Source: Roseivivax jejudonensis (lineage in GTDB: Bacteria > Pseudomonadota > Alphaproteobacteria > Rhodobacterales > Rhodobacteraceae). Taken from it: a stretch of 64,000 nt of DNA. Positions 18,795-27,751 of the stretch are shown here, piece after piece. The stretch is from NCBI RefSeq assembly GCF_900172265.1, contig NZ_FWFK01000007.1:1-64000 (forward strand), given 5' to 3'. Position numbers and translations under genes: made by a program. The stretch's first letter is position 1. Each line of letters begins with the position of its first letter. The notes below the pieces were generated by a model. The model was not told where the DNA came from, made no database searches, and worked only from the letters and a program-made list of their open reading frames with translations.

Positions 18795-18956
18795 ATGGAT
18801 GCCGTGACAGTCCTCTACTACGCGATCGTGTGCGGCGTTCTGTCGCTGGCGGTCGCGCGGTTGGCCCGCGCGTGGCTCCGGCTGACGGTCGGCATCGCGG
18901 TCGGCGTGCTTGCCGCCAGTGCGCTCCCGCCGCTGCGCGCCCTGCTCGGGCTCTGA
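18795..18956 (+). CDS. Small two-helix membrane protein after the formate dehydrogenase gene
   Basis: 53 residues starting MDAVTVLYYAIVCGV, with two hydrophobic stretches (about 4-23 and 28-51) separated by an arginine-containing turn. It has a GGGTAGGGG-like ribosome site and lies 68 bases after the formate dehydrogenase stop in the same direction, so it is probably cotranscribed. No family recognised. It might help anchor or assemble the dehydrogenase, but only position suggests this. Confidence 0.5.
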   Translation: MDAVTVLYYAIVCGVLSLAVARLARAWLRLTVGIAVGVLAASALPPLRALLGL

Positions 18957-19101
18957 CGCCGGGGCAGTCTTCGAGGACCAACACAGTCGTTGACCGCGGC
19001 GGCGCGTTGAACAAATGTACCCGAACACGGCGCGGTCAACGCGCGACGCTGACGATGATCCGGGAGGACAGGCGCCCCCGCCTGCGGACATCAGGGAGGA
19101 C

Positions 19102-21084
19102 ATGAACGTGACGACCGAGGCCCCCGACGCCGGAGGACCCTCTTCGATTCCGGCGCTGCTCCGGCGCAACGCGCAATCCTTCGGCGCGGCCCCGGCCTAT
19201 CGCGAGAAGGAATTCGGCATCTGGCAGAGCTGGAGCTGGTCCGAGACCGAGGAAGAGGTCCGGGCGCTCGCGCTGGGCCTCCTGGAACTCGGGGTGGAGC
19301 CGGGCGACTTCGTCGCGGTGATCGGGCGCAACCGTCCCTATCTGTACTGGTCGATGGTCGCCGCGCAGATGGTCGGCGCGGTGCCGGTCCCGCTCTACCA
19401 GGACAGCGTCGGCGAGGAGATGGCCTACGTCCTCGACCATTGCGGCGCGCGCATCGTGATGGCCGGCGACCAGGAGCAGGTCGACAAGGTGATCGAGATC
19501 GCCGACCGCCTGCCGTCGTTCCGGCACATGGTCTATCTCGACCCCCGCGGCCTGCGGAAATACGACCATTCCCGGCTGACCTCGTTCACCGACCTGCAGG
19601 CCTCGGGACGCGCGGCGCGCGACGCGCGCGGCGCGGAGCTCGACCGGTTGCGCGACGGGCTTGGCTACGACGACACCTGCGTGATGCTCTACACCTCGGG
19701 CACGACGGGCCGCCCCAAGGGCGTGGTGCTGTCGAACCGCAACATCATCGAGACGGCCAAGAACTCGGCCGCGTTCGACGACCTGCGGCAGACCGACGAG
19801 GTGCTCGCCTACCTGCCTATGGCGTGGGTCGGGGATTTCATCTTCTCGATCGGACAAGCCTATTGGACCGGGTTCTGCGTGAACTGCCCCGAAAGCGCCG
19901 ACACGATGATGACGGACCTGCGGGAGATCGCGCCGACCTACTATTTCGCCCCGCCGCGGGTGTTCGAGACCGGGCTGACGCAGATCATGATCCGGATGGA
20001 GGACGCGAGCGCGCCCAAGCGGCGGATGTTCCAGCATTTCCTGGATCACGCGCGGCGCGTCGGGCCGGCGTTGCTCGACGGCCGATCCGTCGGGCTCTGG
20101 GACCGGCTGAAATACAGGGTCGGAGAGGTGCTGGTCTACGGGCCGCTGAAGAACGCGCTGGGCTTCTCGCGCATCCGCGTGGGCTACACCGCCGGCGAGG
20201 CGATCGGGCCCGAGATCTTCGATTTCTACCGCGCGCTCGGCATCAACCTGAAACAGCTCTACGGCCAGACCGAGGCGTCGGTGTTCATCACCCAGCAGCC
20301 CGACGGCCAGGTGCGCTCGGACACGGTGGGCGTGCCGTCGCCGGGTGTCGAGCTGCGGATCGCGGAGTCGGGCGAGGTCTTCTACCGCTCGCCGGGAACC
20401 TTCGTGGAATACTACAAGAACGCGGAATCGACGAAGGACACCAAGGATGCCGAGGGCTGGGTCGCGACCGGCGACGCGGGCTTCATCGAGGACGACACCG
20501 GGCACCTGCGCATCATCGACCGCGCCAAGGATGTGGGGCACATGGCTTCGGGCGCGCTGTTCGCGCCGAAATACGTCGAGAACAAGCTCAAGTTCTATCC
20601 AAACATCCTCGAGGCGGTCGTCTTCGGGGCCGGGAAGGACCGCTGCTGCGCCTTCATCAACATCGACCTGACCGCCGTCGGCAACTGGGCCGAGCGCAAC
20701 AACATCGCCTACGCCTCCTACCAGGAGCTCGCGGGGCATCCGCAGGTGCTCGACATGATCCAGAGCCATGTCGAGGAGACCAATGCCAGCGTCGCCGAGG
20801 ACGAGATGCTCTCGGGCTGCCAGGTGCATCGCTTCCTCGTACTGCACAAGGAGCTCGACGCCGACGACGGTGAGCTGACGCGCACCCGCAAGGTGCGCCG
20901 CAAGATCATTGCCGAGAAGTTCTCCGACCTCGTCGAGGCGCTCTACGACGGCACCGAGACGATCTCTACGGAGACCGAGGTGACCTACGAGGACGGCCGC
21001 AAGGGCCGGATCCGCGCCACTCTGGAGATCCGCGACGCCAAGACCGTGCCGGTCGCCGCGCCGGTCAAGGCGGCGGCGGAATGA
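19102..21084 (+). CDS. AMP-forming acyl-CoA synthetase (long-chain type)
   Basis: 660 residues. The adenylate-forming motifs are present: TSGTTGRPKG (about 197-206), YGQTE and GWVATGDAG. These enzymes activate a carboxylic acid with ATP and join it to CoA. The sequence is closest to the long-chain synthetase class often encoded beside Liv-type ABC transporters. The ATG at 19102 has an AGGGAGGAC site; the frame extends 87 bases upstream without a better signal. It heads the LivGHMKF cluster, so it may activate the imported substrate. The exact acid is unknown. Confidence 0.85.
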   Translation: MNVTTEAPDAGGPSSIPALLRRNAQSFGAAPAYREKEFGIWQSWSWSETEEEVRALALGLLELGVEPGDFVAVIGRNRPYLYWSMVAAQMVGAVPVPLYQDSVGEEMAYVLDHCGARIVMAGDQEQVDKVIEIADRLPSFRHMVYLDPRGLRKYDHSRLTSFTDLQASGRAARDARGAELDRLRDGLGYDDTCVMLYTSGTTGRPKGVVLSNRNIIETAKNSAAFDDLRQTDEVLAYLPMAWVGDFIFSIGQAYWTGFCVNCPESADTMMTDLREIAPTYYFAPPRVFETGLTQIMIRMEDASAPKRRMFQHFLDHARRVGPALLDGRSVGLWDRLKYRVGEVLVYGPLKNALGFSRIRVGYTAGEAIGPEIFDFYRALGINLKQLYGQTEASVFITQQPDGQVRSDTVGVPSPGVELRIAESGEVFYRSPGTFVEYYKNAESTKDTKDAEGWVATGDAGFIEDDTGHLRIIDRAKDVGHMASGALFAPKYVENKLKFYPNILEAVVFGAGKDRCCAFINIDLTAVGNWAERNNIAYASYQELAGHPQVLDMIQSHVEETNASVAEDEMLSGCQVHRFLVLHKELDADDGELTRTRKVRRKIIAEKFSDLVEALYDGTETISTETEVTYEDGRKGRIRATLEIRDAKTVPVAAPVKAAAE

Positions 21085-21135
21085 CCGCGCGGCGCGACAT
21101 GCGCGACGTCCCCGCGGCGCGCGCGCTTCGCCTGC

Positions 21136-21190
21136 GGGAGCGAGGGGCCAGCCCCTCGCGCTCCCCGGGGTTTGCCGGCAAGATGAAGGG
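21136..21190 (+). repeat. Hairpin-plus-tail intergenic element, copy 1
   Basis: A hairpin (CGAGGGGC/GCCCCTCG at 21141-21148 and 21151-21158, extended by GGGAG/CTCCC after a two-base bulge) is followed by a tail with CCGGGGTTT and GGCAAGATGAAGGG. The same arrangement recurs at 26445-26505 and 39291-39339. Here the tail lies just upstream of livG and its GAAGGGAGG end may serve as the livG ribosome site. Confidence 0.6.
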
Positions 21191-21202
21191 AGGCCCGGGC
21201 GC

Positions 21203-22015
21203 GTGAAGGACACCGAGGGCTACGTCACCGAGGACGGCCGCCAGATCGGCGGCACGCTGATGGAGCTGCGCAACATCACGCTGCGCTTCGGCGGCGTGGT
21301 CGCGATCAACGACATCACCTTCGACATCCGGGAGGGCGAGATCCGCGCGATCATCGGCCCGAACGGAGCGGGCAAGTCGTCGATGCTCAACGTCATCTCG
21401 GGCTTCTACACGCCGAGCCAGGGCGAGCTGTGGTACAAGGGCGAGAGGCGCCCGCCGATGAAGCCCTACGAGGTCGCGCGGATGGGCGTCGGCCGGACCT
21501 TCCAGAACATCGCGCTGTTCGAAGGCATGACGGTGCTCGACAACGTCATGACCGGGCGGCTGACCCACATGACTGCCGGCGTGCTGAGCCAGGCGCTGTG
21601 GTGGGGGCGCGCCCGCGACGAGGAGATGGACAACCGCGAGAAGGTCGAGCGGGTGATCGACTTCCTCGAGATCCAGCGGATCCGCAAGACGCCGGTCGGC
21701 CGGCTGCCCTACGGGCTCAAGAAGCGGGTCGAGCTGGCGCGAGCGCTTGCCGCGGAGCCGTCGCTGCTGCTGCTGGACGAGCCGATGGCGGGCATGAACG
21801 TCGAGGAGAAGGAGGACATGAGCCGCTTCATCCTCGACGTGAACGACGAGTTCGGCACCACGATCTGCCTGATCGAGCACGACATGGGCGTGGTCATGGA
21901 CCTCAGCGACCGGGTCGTGGTGATGGATTACGGAAAGAAGATCGGCGACGGCACGCCCGACGAGGTGCGCGGCAACCAGGACGTCATCGACGCCTACCTG
22001 GGAGTGCCGCATTGA
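21203..22015 (+). CDS. Branched-chain-amino-acid-type ABC transporter ATPase (LivG)
   Basis: 270 residues. Walker A GPNGAGKSS near 52-60 and Walker B LLLLDEPMAGMN, with the longer insert between them typical of LivG, and a C-terminal PDEVRGNQDVIDAYLG tail. The start is GTG, 13 bases after GAAGGGAGG. It would pair with LivF to drive import through LivH and LivM. The signature motif is the degenerate LPYGLKKRVELAR form (usual LSYGxQR), normal for LivG-like proteins of this subgroup. Confidence 0.9.
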   Translation: MKDTEGYVTEDGRQIGGTLMELRNITLRFGGVVAINDITFDIREGEIRAIIGPNGAGKSSMLNVISGFYTPSQGELWYKGERRPPMKPYEVARMGVGRTFQNIALFEGMTVLDNVMTGRLTHMTAGVLSQALWWGRARDEEMDNREKVERVIDFLEIQRIRKTPVGRLPYGLKKRVELARALAAEPSLLLLDEPMAGMNVEEKEDMSRFILDVNDEFGTTICLIEHDMGVVMDLSDRVVVMDYGKKIGDGTPDEVRGNQDVIDAYLGVPH

Positions 22016-22117
22016 TGATCCGGTTTGGTCCGGCGGCGCGCGCCGCGCGCCGGCCCGCGCCGCGTGCCGGGGCCCGTCGCCCGGCGCCGACCCGTTCCGC
22101 AGAGAGGCCCTGACGCG

Positions 22118-23071
22118 ATGCTCTACAGTTTTTTTGTCGAACCTTTCGTGGAGATGGCCGCGGCGCCGGACTTCCTGCTGCAGGTGCTGTGGGAGGGGCT
22201 GGTGTCGGGCGTGCTCTACGCGCTGATCGCGCTGGGCTTCGTGCTGATCTACCGCTCGAGCCGGATCTTCAACTTCGCTCAGGGCATCATGGTCGTGTTC
22301 GCGGCGCTGACGCTCGTGGGTCTGCACTCGGCCGGGCTGCCGGCCTGGGTCGCGGTCGCGGCGACGCTCGTGGTGATGTTCGTTCTGGCTGTGACGGTGG
22401 AGCGTGTGGTGCTGCGCCCGCTGGTCGGACAGCCCGACATCATCCTGTTCATGGCGACGATCGGGATCACGCTGTTCCTGATCGGCCTCGGCGAGACGAT
22501 CTTCGGCGGCGAGAACAAGTCGATGATCACCGAAGAGCTGGGCATCCCGACGGGCGATTTCGTGCTCGAGCCGGGCGGCGGGCTGCTGATCCTGCAGCAG
22601 CTCGACGTGACCGTGGTGGTGGTCGCGGCACTCCTCGTCGCAGCACTCCTGGCGTTCCTGAACTTTACCCGGATGGGCCGCGCGGTGCGCGCGCTGGGCG
22701 ACGACCACCAGGCGGCGCTGTCGGTCGGCATCTCGCTGCAGACGATCTGGGTGCTGGTGTGGTTCATCGCCGGGATCATCGCGCTCGTCACAGGGATCGC
22801 ATGGGGCGCGCGCGCCGGCGTGTCCTTCGCGCTCGAGGTGATCGCCTACAAGGCGCTGCCGGTTCTGATGCTGGGCGGGCTCGAGAGCATCACCGGCGCC
22901 ATCGTCGGCGGGCTCATGATCGGGATCCTCGAGAAGCTGTTCGAGATCTACTGGGGGCAGCCGCTGCTCGGCGGGAACACCGAGACGTGGTTCGCCTTCG
23001 TTCTGGCGCTGATCGTGCTGCTGTTCCGGCCGCAGGGCCTGTTCGGCGAGCGCATCATCGAGCGCGTCTGA
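22118..23071 (+). CDS. Liv-type ABC transporter permease (LivH)
   Basis: 317 residues, about eight hydrophobic segments. GLVSGVLYALIALGFVLIYRSSRIFNFAQG at 20-50 and the ALGDDHQAALSVGI coupling loop are LivH hallmarks. It forms the membrane channel with LivM. The ATG at 22118 follows GAGAGG; the 102-base gap after livG contains only GC-rich inverted repeats. Substrate of the system is discussed under the binding protein. Confidence 0.9.
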   Translation: MLYSFFVEPFVEMAAAPDFLLQVLWEGLVSGVLYALIALGFVLIYRSSRIFNFAQGIMVVFAALTLVGLHSAGLPAWVAVAATLVVMFVLAVTVERVVLRPLVGQPDIILFMATIGITLFLIGLGETIFGGENKSMITEELGIPTGDFVLEPGGGLLILQQLDVTVVVVAALLVAALLAFLNFTRMGRAVRALGDDHQAALSVGISLQTIWVLVWFIAGIIALVTGIAWGARAGVSFALEVIAYKALPVLMLGGLESITGAIVGGLMIGILEKLFEIYWGQPLLGGNTETWFAFVLALIVLLFRPQGLFGERIIERV

Positions 23072-23090
23072 AGATGGGGGCGCGCCGCGA

Positions 23091-23282
23091 TCAGCGCCGC
23101 GACGCCGGCCACCAGAGCGCGCGCATCGCGGAGATCGCGGGCGTGGTCCAGAACTCGAGCGCCTCGCGCATCGCGAAGCTCCCGGTGGAGGGCCAGCGGG
23201 GTGCGGCATCGCGGTCGAAGCCGATGTCGGCCTCGGCGTCGGAGATGAGCTTGCGCATGCGGGTTTCGAGGTCTTCGGACAT
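23091..23282 (-). CDS. Possible 63-residue protein antisense within the liv cluster
   Basis: Open frame on the minus strand between livH and the next small gene, beginning MSEDLETRMRKLISDAEADIG and ending with a Trp-rich WWPASRR. The composition (acidic start, few arginine runs) looks like a real protein rather than a reverse-strand shadow, and no plus-strand gene covers it. The ribosome site (AAAGG, somewhat distant) is weak. No family recognised. If real, it interrupts the operon in antisense orientation. Confidence 0.4.
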   Translation of the reverse strand: MSEDLETRMRKLISDAEADIGFDRDAAPRWPSTGSFAMREALEFWTTPAISAMRALWWPASRR

Positions 23283-23733
23283 CGGACCGAGCCTTTCGGA
23301 GGGGTGTGTCGAAACGATATTGCGTTTCGGCTACCATTTCAAAACTATTGTTTCAACGCCGATGAGGTGCGGCGGGTTCCGTGTCGGCGCCGTGACACCG
23401 CCAGACAGGGGTGTGACATGACCCACGGCGGGCGGACTGGCGGAGCCGTCATGGAGGGCCTGTCGACGGCGCCTGTCCGTGGCCGGCCCCTCGGTGTGGA
23501 CGTGGAGTGCGCCGTGGCCGTCGGGCCTGCGGGCGTGCCGCACGTCAGGCGATTGCGCGTCGATCCCGCCGCGGGCGCGCGCATCGGCCCCGAGACGGAC
23601 GGTCGCGCGGCGGAGGCGGCGCGCTCTTGCGCGGGTAGCGCGGTCGAGGACCGGACCGGGAGGCACGCACCGACCGGCCACCGGCTCGGCCTCAAGACGC
23701 CTTGCGCAGAGGCGGCGACATGGGAGTGAACCG
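23283..23733. other. Gap inside the liv cluster
   Basis: About 450 bases without a supported gene. The AT-richer stretch at 23300-23360 could contain a promoter for the 63-residue minus-strand gene or for the genes downstream. Plus-strand open frames here have biased, Ala/Arg/Gly-rich sequences and are not believable. Confidence 0.4.
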
Positions 23734-23949
23734 ATGAGCCGGGGCGCGCTGGTGGCGATGCGGGCGATCCTGCTGCTGGTGGCGGCGCTCGGCGGGGCGG
23801 CGACGCTCTATGCCGCGGCGATCGGCGCGGGGTCACTGCTGCGGGTGCTGACGCTGGTGCCGATCCTCGTGCTCGCGGCGCTGGCGGACTGGCAACTGAG
23901 CGGCCGCTGGGACGGGGTGTTCGGCGCGATCTTCGGATCGCGGCGCTAG
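23734..23949 (+). CDS. Small membrane protein between livH and livM
   Basis: 71 residues with two hydrophobic segments (about 5-30 and 35-52) and a short amphipathic tail ending FGAIFGSRR. The ATG has a GGGAG site and the gene lies 65 bases before livM in the same direction. No family recognised. It may be a small accessory component of the transporter, but only its position suggests this. Confidence 0.5.
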   Translation: MSRGALVAMRAILLLVAALGGAATLYAAAIGAGSLLRVLTLVPILVLAALADWQLSGRWDGVFGAIFGSRR

Positions 23950-24014
23950 CGCCGGCGCGGGCCAAGGGCCCGCAGCGCGGCGCGCAAGGGACGAGAAGGG
24001 AAGGACGGACGATC

Positions 24015-25091
24015 ATGCTCTACCGCACGGCGGGACAGTTCAAGACGAGCTACAAGGCGGACCAGGCGCTGTTTCCGGTGCGCCAGGACGCCATGCTTCT
24101 GGGCATCATCCTCGTCTTCGCCTGGGTGATCCTGCCGCTGACGGCGAGCGAGTTCGCCTTCCAGACGCTGCTCATTCCGGTCCTGATCTACGCGCTGGCG
24201 GCGATGGGGCTCAACATCCTCACCGGCTATGCCGGGCAGCTGTCCCTCGGAACGGGCGCGTTCATGGGGGTGGGTGCCTATGCCTGCTACAAGATGCTGA
24301 CCCTCATGCCGTGGCTGAACCCGGTGGCGGCGATCCTTCTCTCGGGCGTGTTCAGCGCCGGAGTGGGGGTGCTGTTCGGGATCCCGTCGCTGCGGATCAA
24401 GGGCTTCTACCTCGCGATCGCGACCCTCGCGGCGCAGTTCTTCCTGATCTGGCTGTTCGAGAAGTGGGCGTGGCTCTACAACTTCAACGCCTCGGGCGCG
24501 ATCCAGGTGCCGAACCTCGACATGCTCGGCGTCTGGGTCGCGGGGCCGCAAGCGGCCTCGATCACGCAGTACTACGTCGTGCTGGTGGTGGTCAGCCTGA
24601 TGACCCTCCTGTGCATCAACCTGACGCGAGGCACCCTCGGGCGCACGTGGAAGGCGACGCGCGACATGGATATCGCGGCCGAGCTCATCGGCATCAACCT
24701 CATGCGCTCGAAGCTGACCGCGTTCGCGGTGTCGTCCTACATCGTCGGCGTGGCCGGCGCGCTCTTCGTCTTCATGTGGCGCGGCGCGGCCGAGCCCAAC
24801 CTCTTCGACATCAGCCTGTCGTTCCGGATCCTGTTCATCGCGATCATCGGCGGGCTCGGGTCCATCCTCGGCAACTATCTCGGGGCGATCCTGATCGTGG
24901 GGCTTCCGGTCGTGCTCAACATCGTGCCGGAGATGCTGGGCATCCCGATCGCCTCGGCGACCGTGGAGCACCTGAACACCATGATCGTGGGGGCGCTCAT
25001 CATCTTCTTCCTGATCATCGAGCCGCACGGGCTCGCTCGGCTCTGGGCGCTGATCCGGGAGAAACTCATCTCGTGGCCGTTCCCCTACTGA
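24015..25091 (+). CDS. Liv-type ABC transporter permease (LivM)
   Basis: 358 residues, about ten hydrophobic segments. The family signature LNILTGYAGQLSLGTGAFMGVGAYA (about 76-100) and the coupling-loop RDMDIAAELIGINLMRSKL are clear. The second permease of the importer. The N-terminal ~25 residues before the first helix are longer than in E. coli LivM and polar. A GAAGGGAAGG stretch precedes the ATG. Confidence 0.9.
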   Translation: MLYRTAGQFKTSYKADQALFPVRQDAMLLGIILVFAWVILPLTASEFAFQTLLIPVLIYALAAMGLNILTGYAGQLSLGTGAFMGVGAYACYKMLTLMPWLNPVAAILLSGVFSAGVGVLFGIPSLRIKGFYLAIATLAAQFFLIWLFEKWAWLYNFNASGAIQVPNLDMLGVWVAGPQAASITQYYVVLVVVSLMTLLCINLTRGTLGRTWKATRDMDIAAELIGINLMRSKLTAFAVSSYIVGVAGALFVFMWRGAAEPNLFDISLSFRILFIAIIGGLGSILGNYLGAILIVGLPVVLNIVPEMLGIPIASATVEHLNTMIVGALIIFFLIIEPHGLARLWALIREKLISWPFPY

Positions 25092-25133
25092 CCGGCCGCG
25101 CGACACCAAAACCGTCTAAGGGAGGACAAACCG

Positions 25134-26435
25134 ATGAAGACACTGGCAAGCATCGCCGTCGCGGCGGCGCTGATCGGCACGGGGGCGCTGGCGCAGAGCG
25201 AGACGCTCAACGTGCCGAATTTCAGCTATCGCACGGGGCCGTTCGCCTCGACGGGCATCCCGCTCATGAACGGGCAGCGCGACTACCTGGTCATGCTCAA
25301 CGAGCGCGACGGCGGCATCGGCGGGCTCGAGATCAACTACAGCGAATGCGAGACCGGCTACAATACCGAGGCCGGCGTGGAGTGCTACGAGCGCACCAAG
25401 GCGACGGCGCTGGTCACTCAGCCCTGGTCCACGGGCATCACGCTGCAGGTGCTGCCGCAGACCAACATCGACGAGATCCCGATCTTCGCGCCCGGCTACG
25501 GCTTTTCGCCGATGCGCGACGGCCGGGTGTTCCAGTGGGCCTTCAACATCCCCGCCGGCTACTGGGACGGTGCGTCGATGCTGATCCAGGCGCTGCTCGA
25601 GGAGAATGACGGCTCGCTCGAAGGCAAGAAGATCGCCTTCCTGCACCTCGATCATCCCTACGGCAAGGAGCCGCTGCCGTTCTTCGAGGACGCGGCGGAG
25701 CGCCAGGGCTTCGAGCTTCTGCCGATCCCGGTCGGGCTGACCGAGATGCAGAACCAGTCGGCGCAGTGGCTGCAGATCCGGCGCGAGAGCCCCGACTACG
25801 TCATCATGTGGGCGTGGGGCGCGATGAACGGCGCGGCGCTCAAGGAGGCGGCCCGCACGCGCTACCCGATGGATCAGTTCCTGTCGGTCTGGTGGGGCGC
25901 GCATACCGACGACCTGGAACCGCTCGGCGAGGACGGAACCGGGTTCCGTTCGATTTCGTGGTCGAAGCCGGTGGACGACGCGCCGGCGATGCAGGCGATC
26001 CGCGAGCACGTGATCGATGCCGGCCTCAGCCTCACCGATGCCGAACAGGCGGGCGAGGTCTACTACCAGCGGGGCGTGGTGATGTCGGCGATCCTGGCCG
26101 AGGCGATCCGCGTGGCGCAGGAGAACGCGGGCACGCCCGAGATCACCCCGGCCGACATGCGCTACGGCTTCGAGAACCTCGACATGACCGAGGCGCGGCT
26201 CGAGGAACTCGGCATCGCCGGGATGGTGCCGCCGTTCGAGACGTCTTGCGCCGACCATACCGGCCAGGGCGGCGGCTGGATGCTGGAGTGGAACGGCTCC
26301 GAGTTCGTCCAGGCGTCGGACCTGCTGACGCCGGAGATGGACAAGATCATGCCGCTGGTCGAGTCGAACGCGCAGGACTACGCGGATACCAACGCGCCGT
26401 GGCCGACCAACGAAGAGTGCAACGTGGGCGGCTGA
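25134..26435 (+). CDS. Liv-type periplasmic substrate-binding protein
   Basis: 433 residues with a signal peptide (cut near ALA-QS, residue 21). The mature part is a type I periplasmic-binding fold (Peripla_BP_6 class), with SYRTGPFASTGIPLMNGQRDYLVMLNERDGGI near the start. Cysteines in the ECETGYNTEAGVECYE stretch probably pair. Length (longer than LivK, ~370) and sequence place it with binding proteins of Liv-like systems whose substrates are not amino acids. Together with flanking CoA ligases this suggests an organic acid, which is an inference. A GGGAGG site precedes the ATG; it sits between livM and livF. Confidence 0.88.
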   Translation: MKTLASIAVAAALIGTGALAQSETLNVPNFSYRTGPFASTGIPLMNGQRDYLVMLNERDGGIGGLEINYSECETGYNTEAGVECYERTKATALVTQPWSTGITLQVLPQTNIDEIPIFAPGYGFSPMRDGRVFQWAFNIPAGYWDGASMLIQALLEENDGSLEGKKIAFLHLDHPYGKEPLPFFEDAAERQGFELLPIPVGLTEMQNQSAQWLQIRRESPDYVIMWAWGAMNGAALKEAARTRYPMDQFLSVWWGAHTDDLEPLGEDGTGFRSISWSKPVDDAPAMQAIREHVIDAGLSLTDAEQAGEVYYQRGVVMSAILAEAIRVAQENAGTPEITPADMRYGFENLDMTEARLEELGIAGMVPPFETSCADHTGQGGGWMLEWNGSEFVQASDLLTPEMDKIMPLVESNAQDYADTNAPWPTNEECNVGG

Positions 26436-26444
26436 TGCCGCCGG

Positions 26445-26505
26445 CCCGGCGGCGGCGCGCCGCCGCCGGGCATTTTTGAGTATTTTCACCAAGAAGAACC
26501 AGGGG
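26445..26505 (+). repeat. Hairpin-plus-tail intergenic element, copy 2
   Basis: A perfect 26-base palindrome (26445-26470; arms CCCGGCGGCGGCG) is followed by CATTTTTGAGTATTTTCACC and then AAGAAGAACCAGGGG. The stem plus T-run may terminate or attenuate transcription after the binding-protein gene, giving it a higher message level than livF. The tail resembles those at 21166-21190 and 39310-39339. Confidence 0.6.
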
Positions 26506-26554
26506 CGCGGCGCGTCGCGGGGGGCGGCGCGCAAGGGCGCGAGGGAGGCGTGCG

Positions 26555-27382
26555 ATGCCGGATGCGAGCGAGACCGAGGCGAAGGCGCTGATCGAGGTCA
26601 ACAATATCGAGGTGATCTACAACCACGTGATCCTCGTGCTGAAGGGCGTGTCCCTGACCGTGCGCGAGCGCGGGATCACCGCGCTTCTGGGCGGCAACGG
26701 CGCCGGAAAGACGACGACGCTGAAGGCGGTGTCGAACCTGCTGCACTCCGAGCGGGGTGAGGTGACCAAGGGGTCGATCCTCTATCGCGGGGAGCGGGTT
26801 CAGCATCTCGATCCCGCGGCGCTGGTGAAGAAGGGCGTCATTCAGGTGATGGAGGGACGCCATTGCTTCTCGCACCTGACGGTGGAGGAGAACCTGCTGA
26901 CGGGCGCGTACACGCGCAAGGACGGCAAGGGCGCGATCGAGGCCGACCTCGAGATGGTCTATTCCTACTTTCCGCGGCTGAAGGAGCGCCGGCGCAGCCA
27001 GGCCGGCTACACCTCGGGCGGCGAGCAGCAGATGTGCGCGATCGGCCGGGCGCTGATGTCGCGGCCGGAGACGATCCTTCTGGACGAGCCGTCGATGGGC
27101 CTTGCGCCGCAGCTGGTGGAGCAGATCTTCGAGATCGTGCGCGCGGTGAACGAAGGCGAGGGAGTGTCCTTTCTCCTGGCCGAGCAGAACACCAACGTCG
27201 CGCTGAAGTACGCCCATGCGGGCTATATCCTGGAGAACGGGCGGGTCGTCATGGAAGGCAGCGCCAAGGCGCTGCGCGAGAACGACGACGTGAAGGAGTT
27301 CTACCTCGGCATGTCCGACGAGGGGCGGCGGTCCTTCCGCGACGTGCGCTCCTATCGCCGGCGCAAGCGCTGGCTGGCCTGA
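26555..27382 (+). CDS. Liv-type ABC transporter ATPase (LivF)
   Basis: 275 residues. Walker A GGNGAGKTT (about 46-54), signature SGGEQQMCAIGRAL, Walker B ILLDEPSMGLAP. LivF is the second ATPase of Liv importers. Compared with E. coli LivF it has an N-terminal extension of about 10 residues and a C-terminal basic tail (SYRRRKRWLA). The ATG follows GAGGGAGG. Last gene of the transporter cluster. Confidence 0.92.
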   Translation: MPDASETEAKALIEVNNIEVIYNHVILVLKGVSLTVRERGITALLGGNGAGKTTTLKAVSNLLHSERGEVTKGSILYRGERVQHLDPAALVKKGVIQVMEGRHCFSHLTVEENLLTGAYTRKDGKGAIEADLEMVYSYFPRLKERRRSQAGYTSGGEQQMCAIGRALMSRPETILLDEPSMGLAPQLVEQIFEIVRAVNEGEGVSFLLAEQNTNVALKYAHAGYILENGRVVMEGSAKALRENDDVKEFYLGMSDEGRRSFRDVRSYRRRKRWLA

Positions 27383-27751
27383 GCTTCAGTTCCATCGCAT
27401 CGCGGGGGCCGTGGCGGCGCGAGCCGAGGCGCTCGCAGCGCGGCGGACCGAGGGGGCCCTTGACCGTCATGTTCTGCCGGCCGCGCGCCCGATCCCCGGA
27501 GCGAAGGACCGCGCAGGATCCGCCATGTGCGCGTGATGCGCGGTGCGCTGTGCGCGTGACGCGATGGAGCGCAGACCGTCCCGAGTGTGGCAGAAGTCCC
27601 ATCCTGCGCGATAAGGGCGCATGCACCTAAACTGATCCATCCCTTTGTCAAATCGCAATTATTTTGGTGTCAATCGGGGAACGTCTCGCGGCGTGTGACG
27701 GTTATGCGACCGGATGGCCCGAACGGGCCTAGAGACAACAGGAGTTTAGTC
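27383..27751. other. Intergenic stretch after livF
   Basis: No gene is supported. The right part is AT-richer and contains TTGTCA at 27646-27651, a possible -35 element for the HdeA-like gene, without a convincing -10. GGCCCGAACGGGCC at about 27717-27730 can form a short hairpin in the leader. Confidence 0.4.

Noticed and set aside
15925..19014. 1029-residue minus-strand open frame
   Set aside because: Antisense shadow of the formate dehydrogenase gene, rich in Arg, His and Asp, without any domain; the sense frame has all expected motifs.
19036..23209. Two long minus-strand frames (725 and 714 residues) opposite the synthetase and liv genes
   Set aside because: Complement shadows with repetitive Arg/His/Asp composition; the plus-strand genes are well supported.
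23418..23729. Plus-strand frame of about 100 residues in the liv gap
   Set aside because: Arg/Ala/Gly-rich composition, no ribosome site, no recognisable domain.
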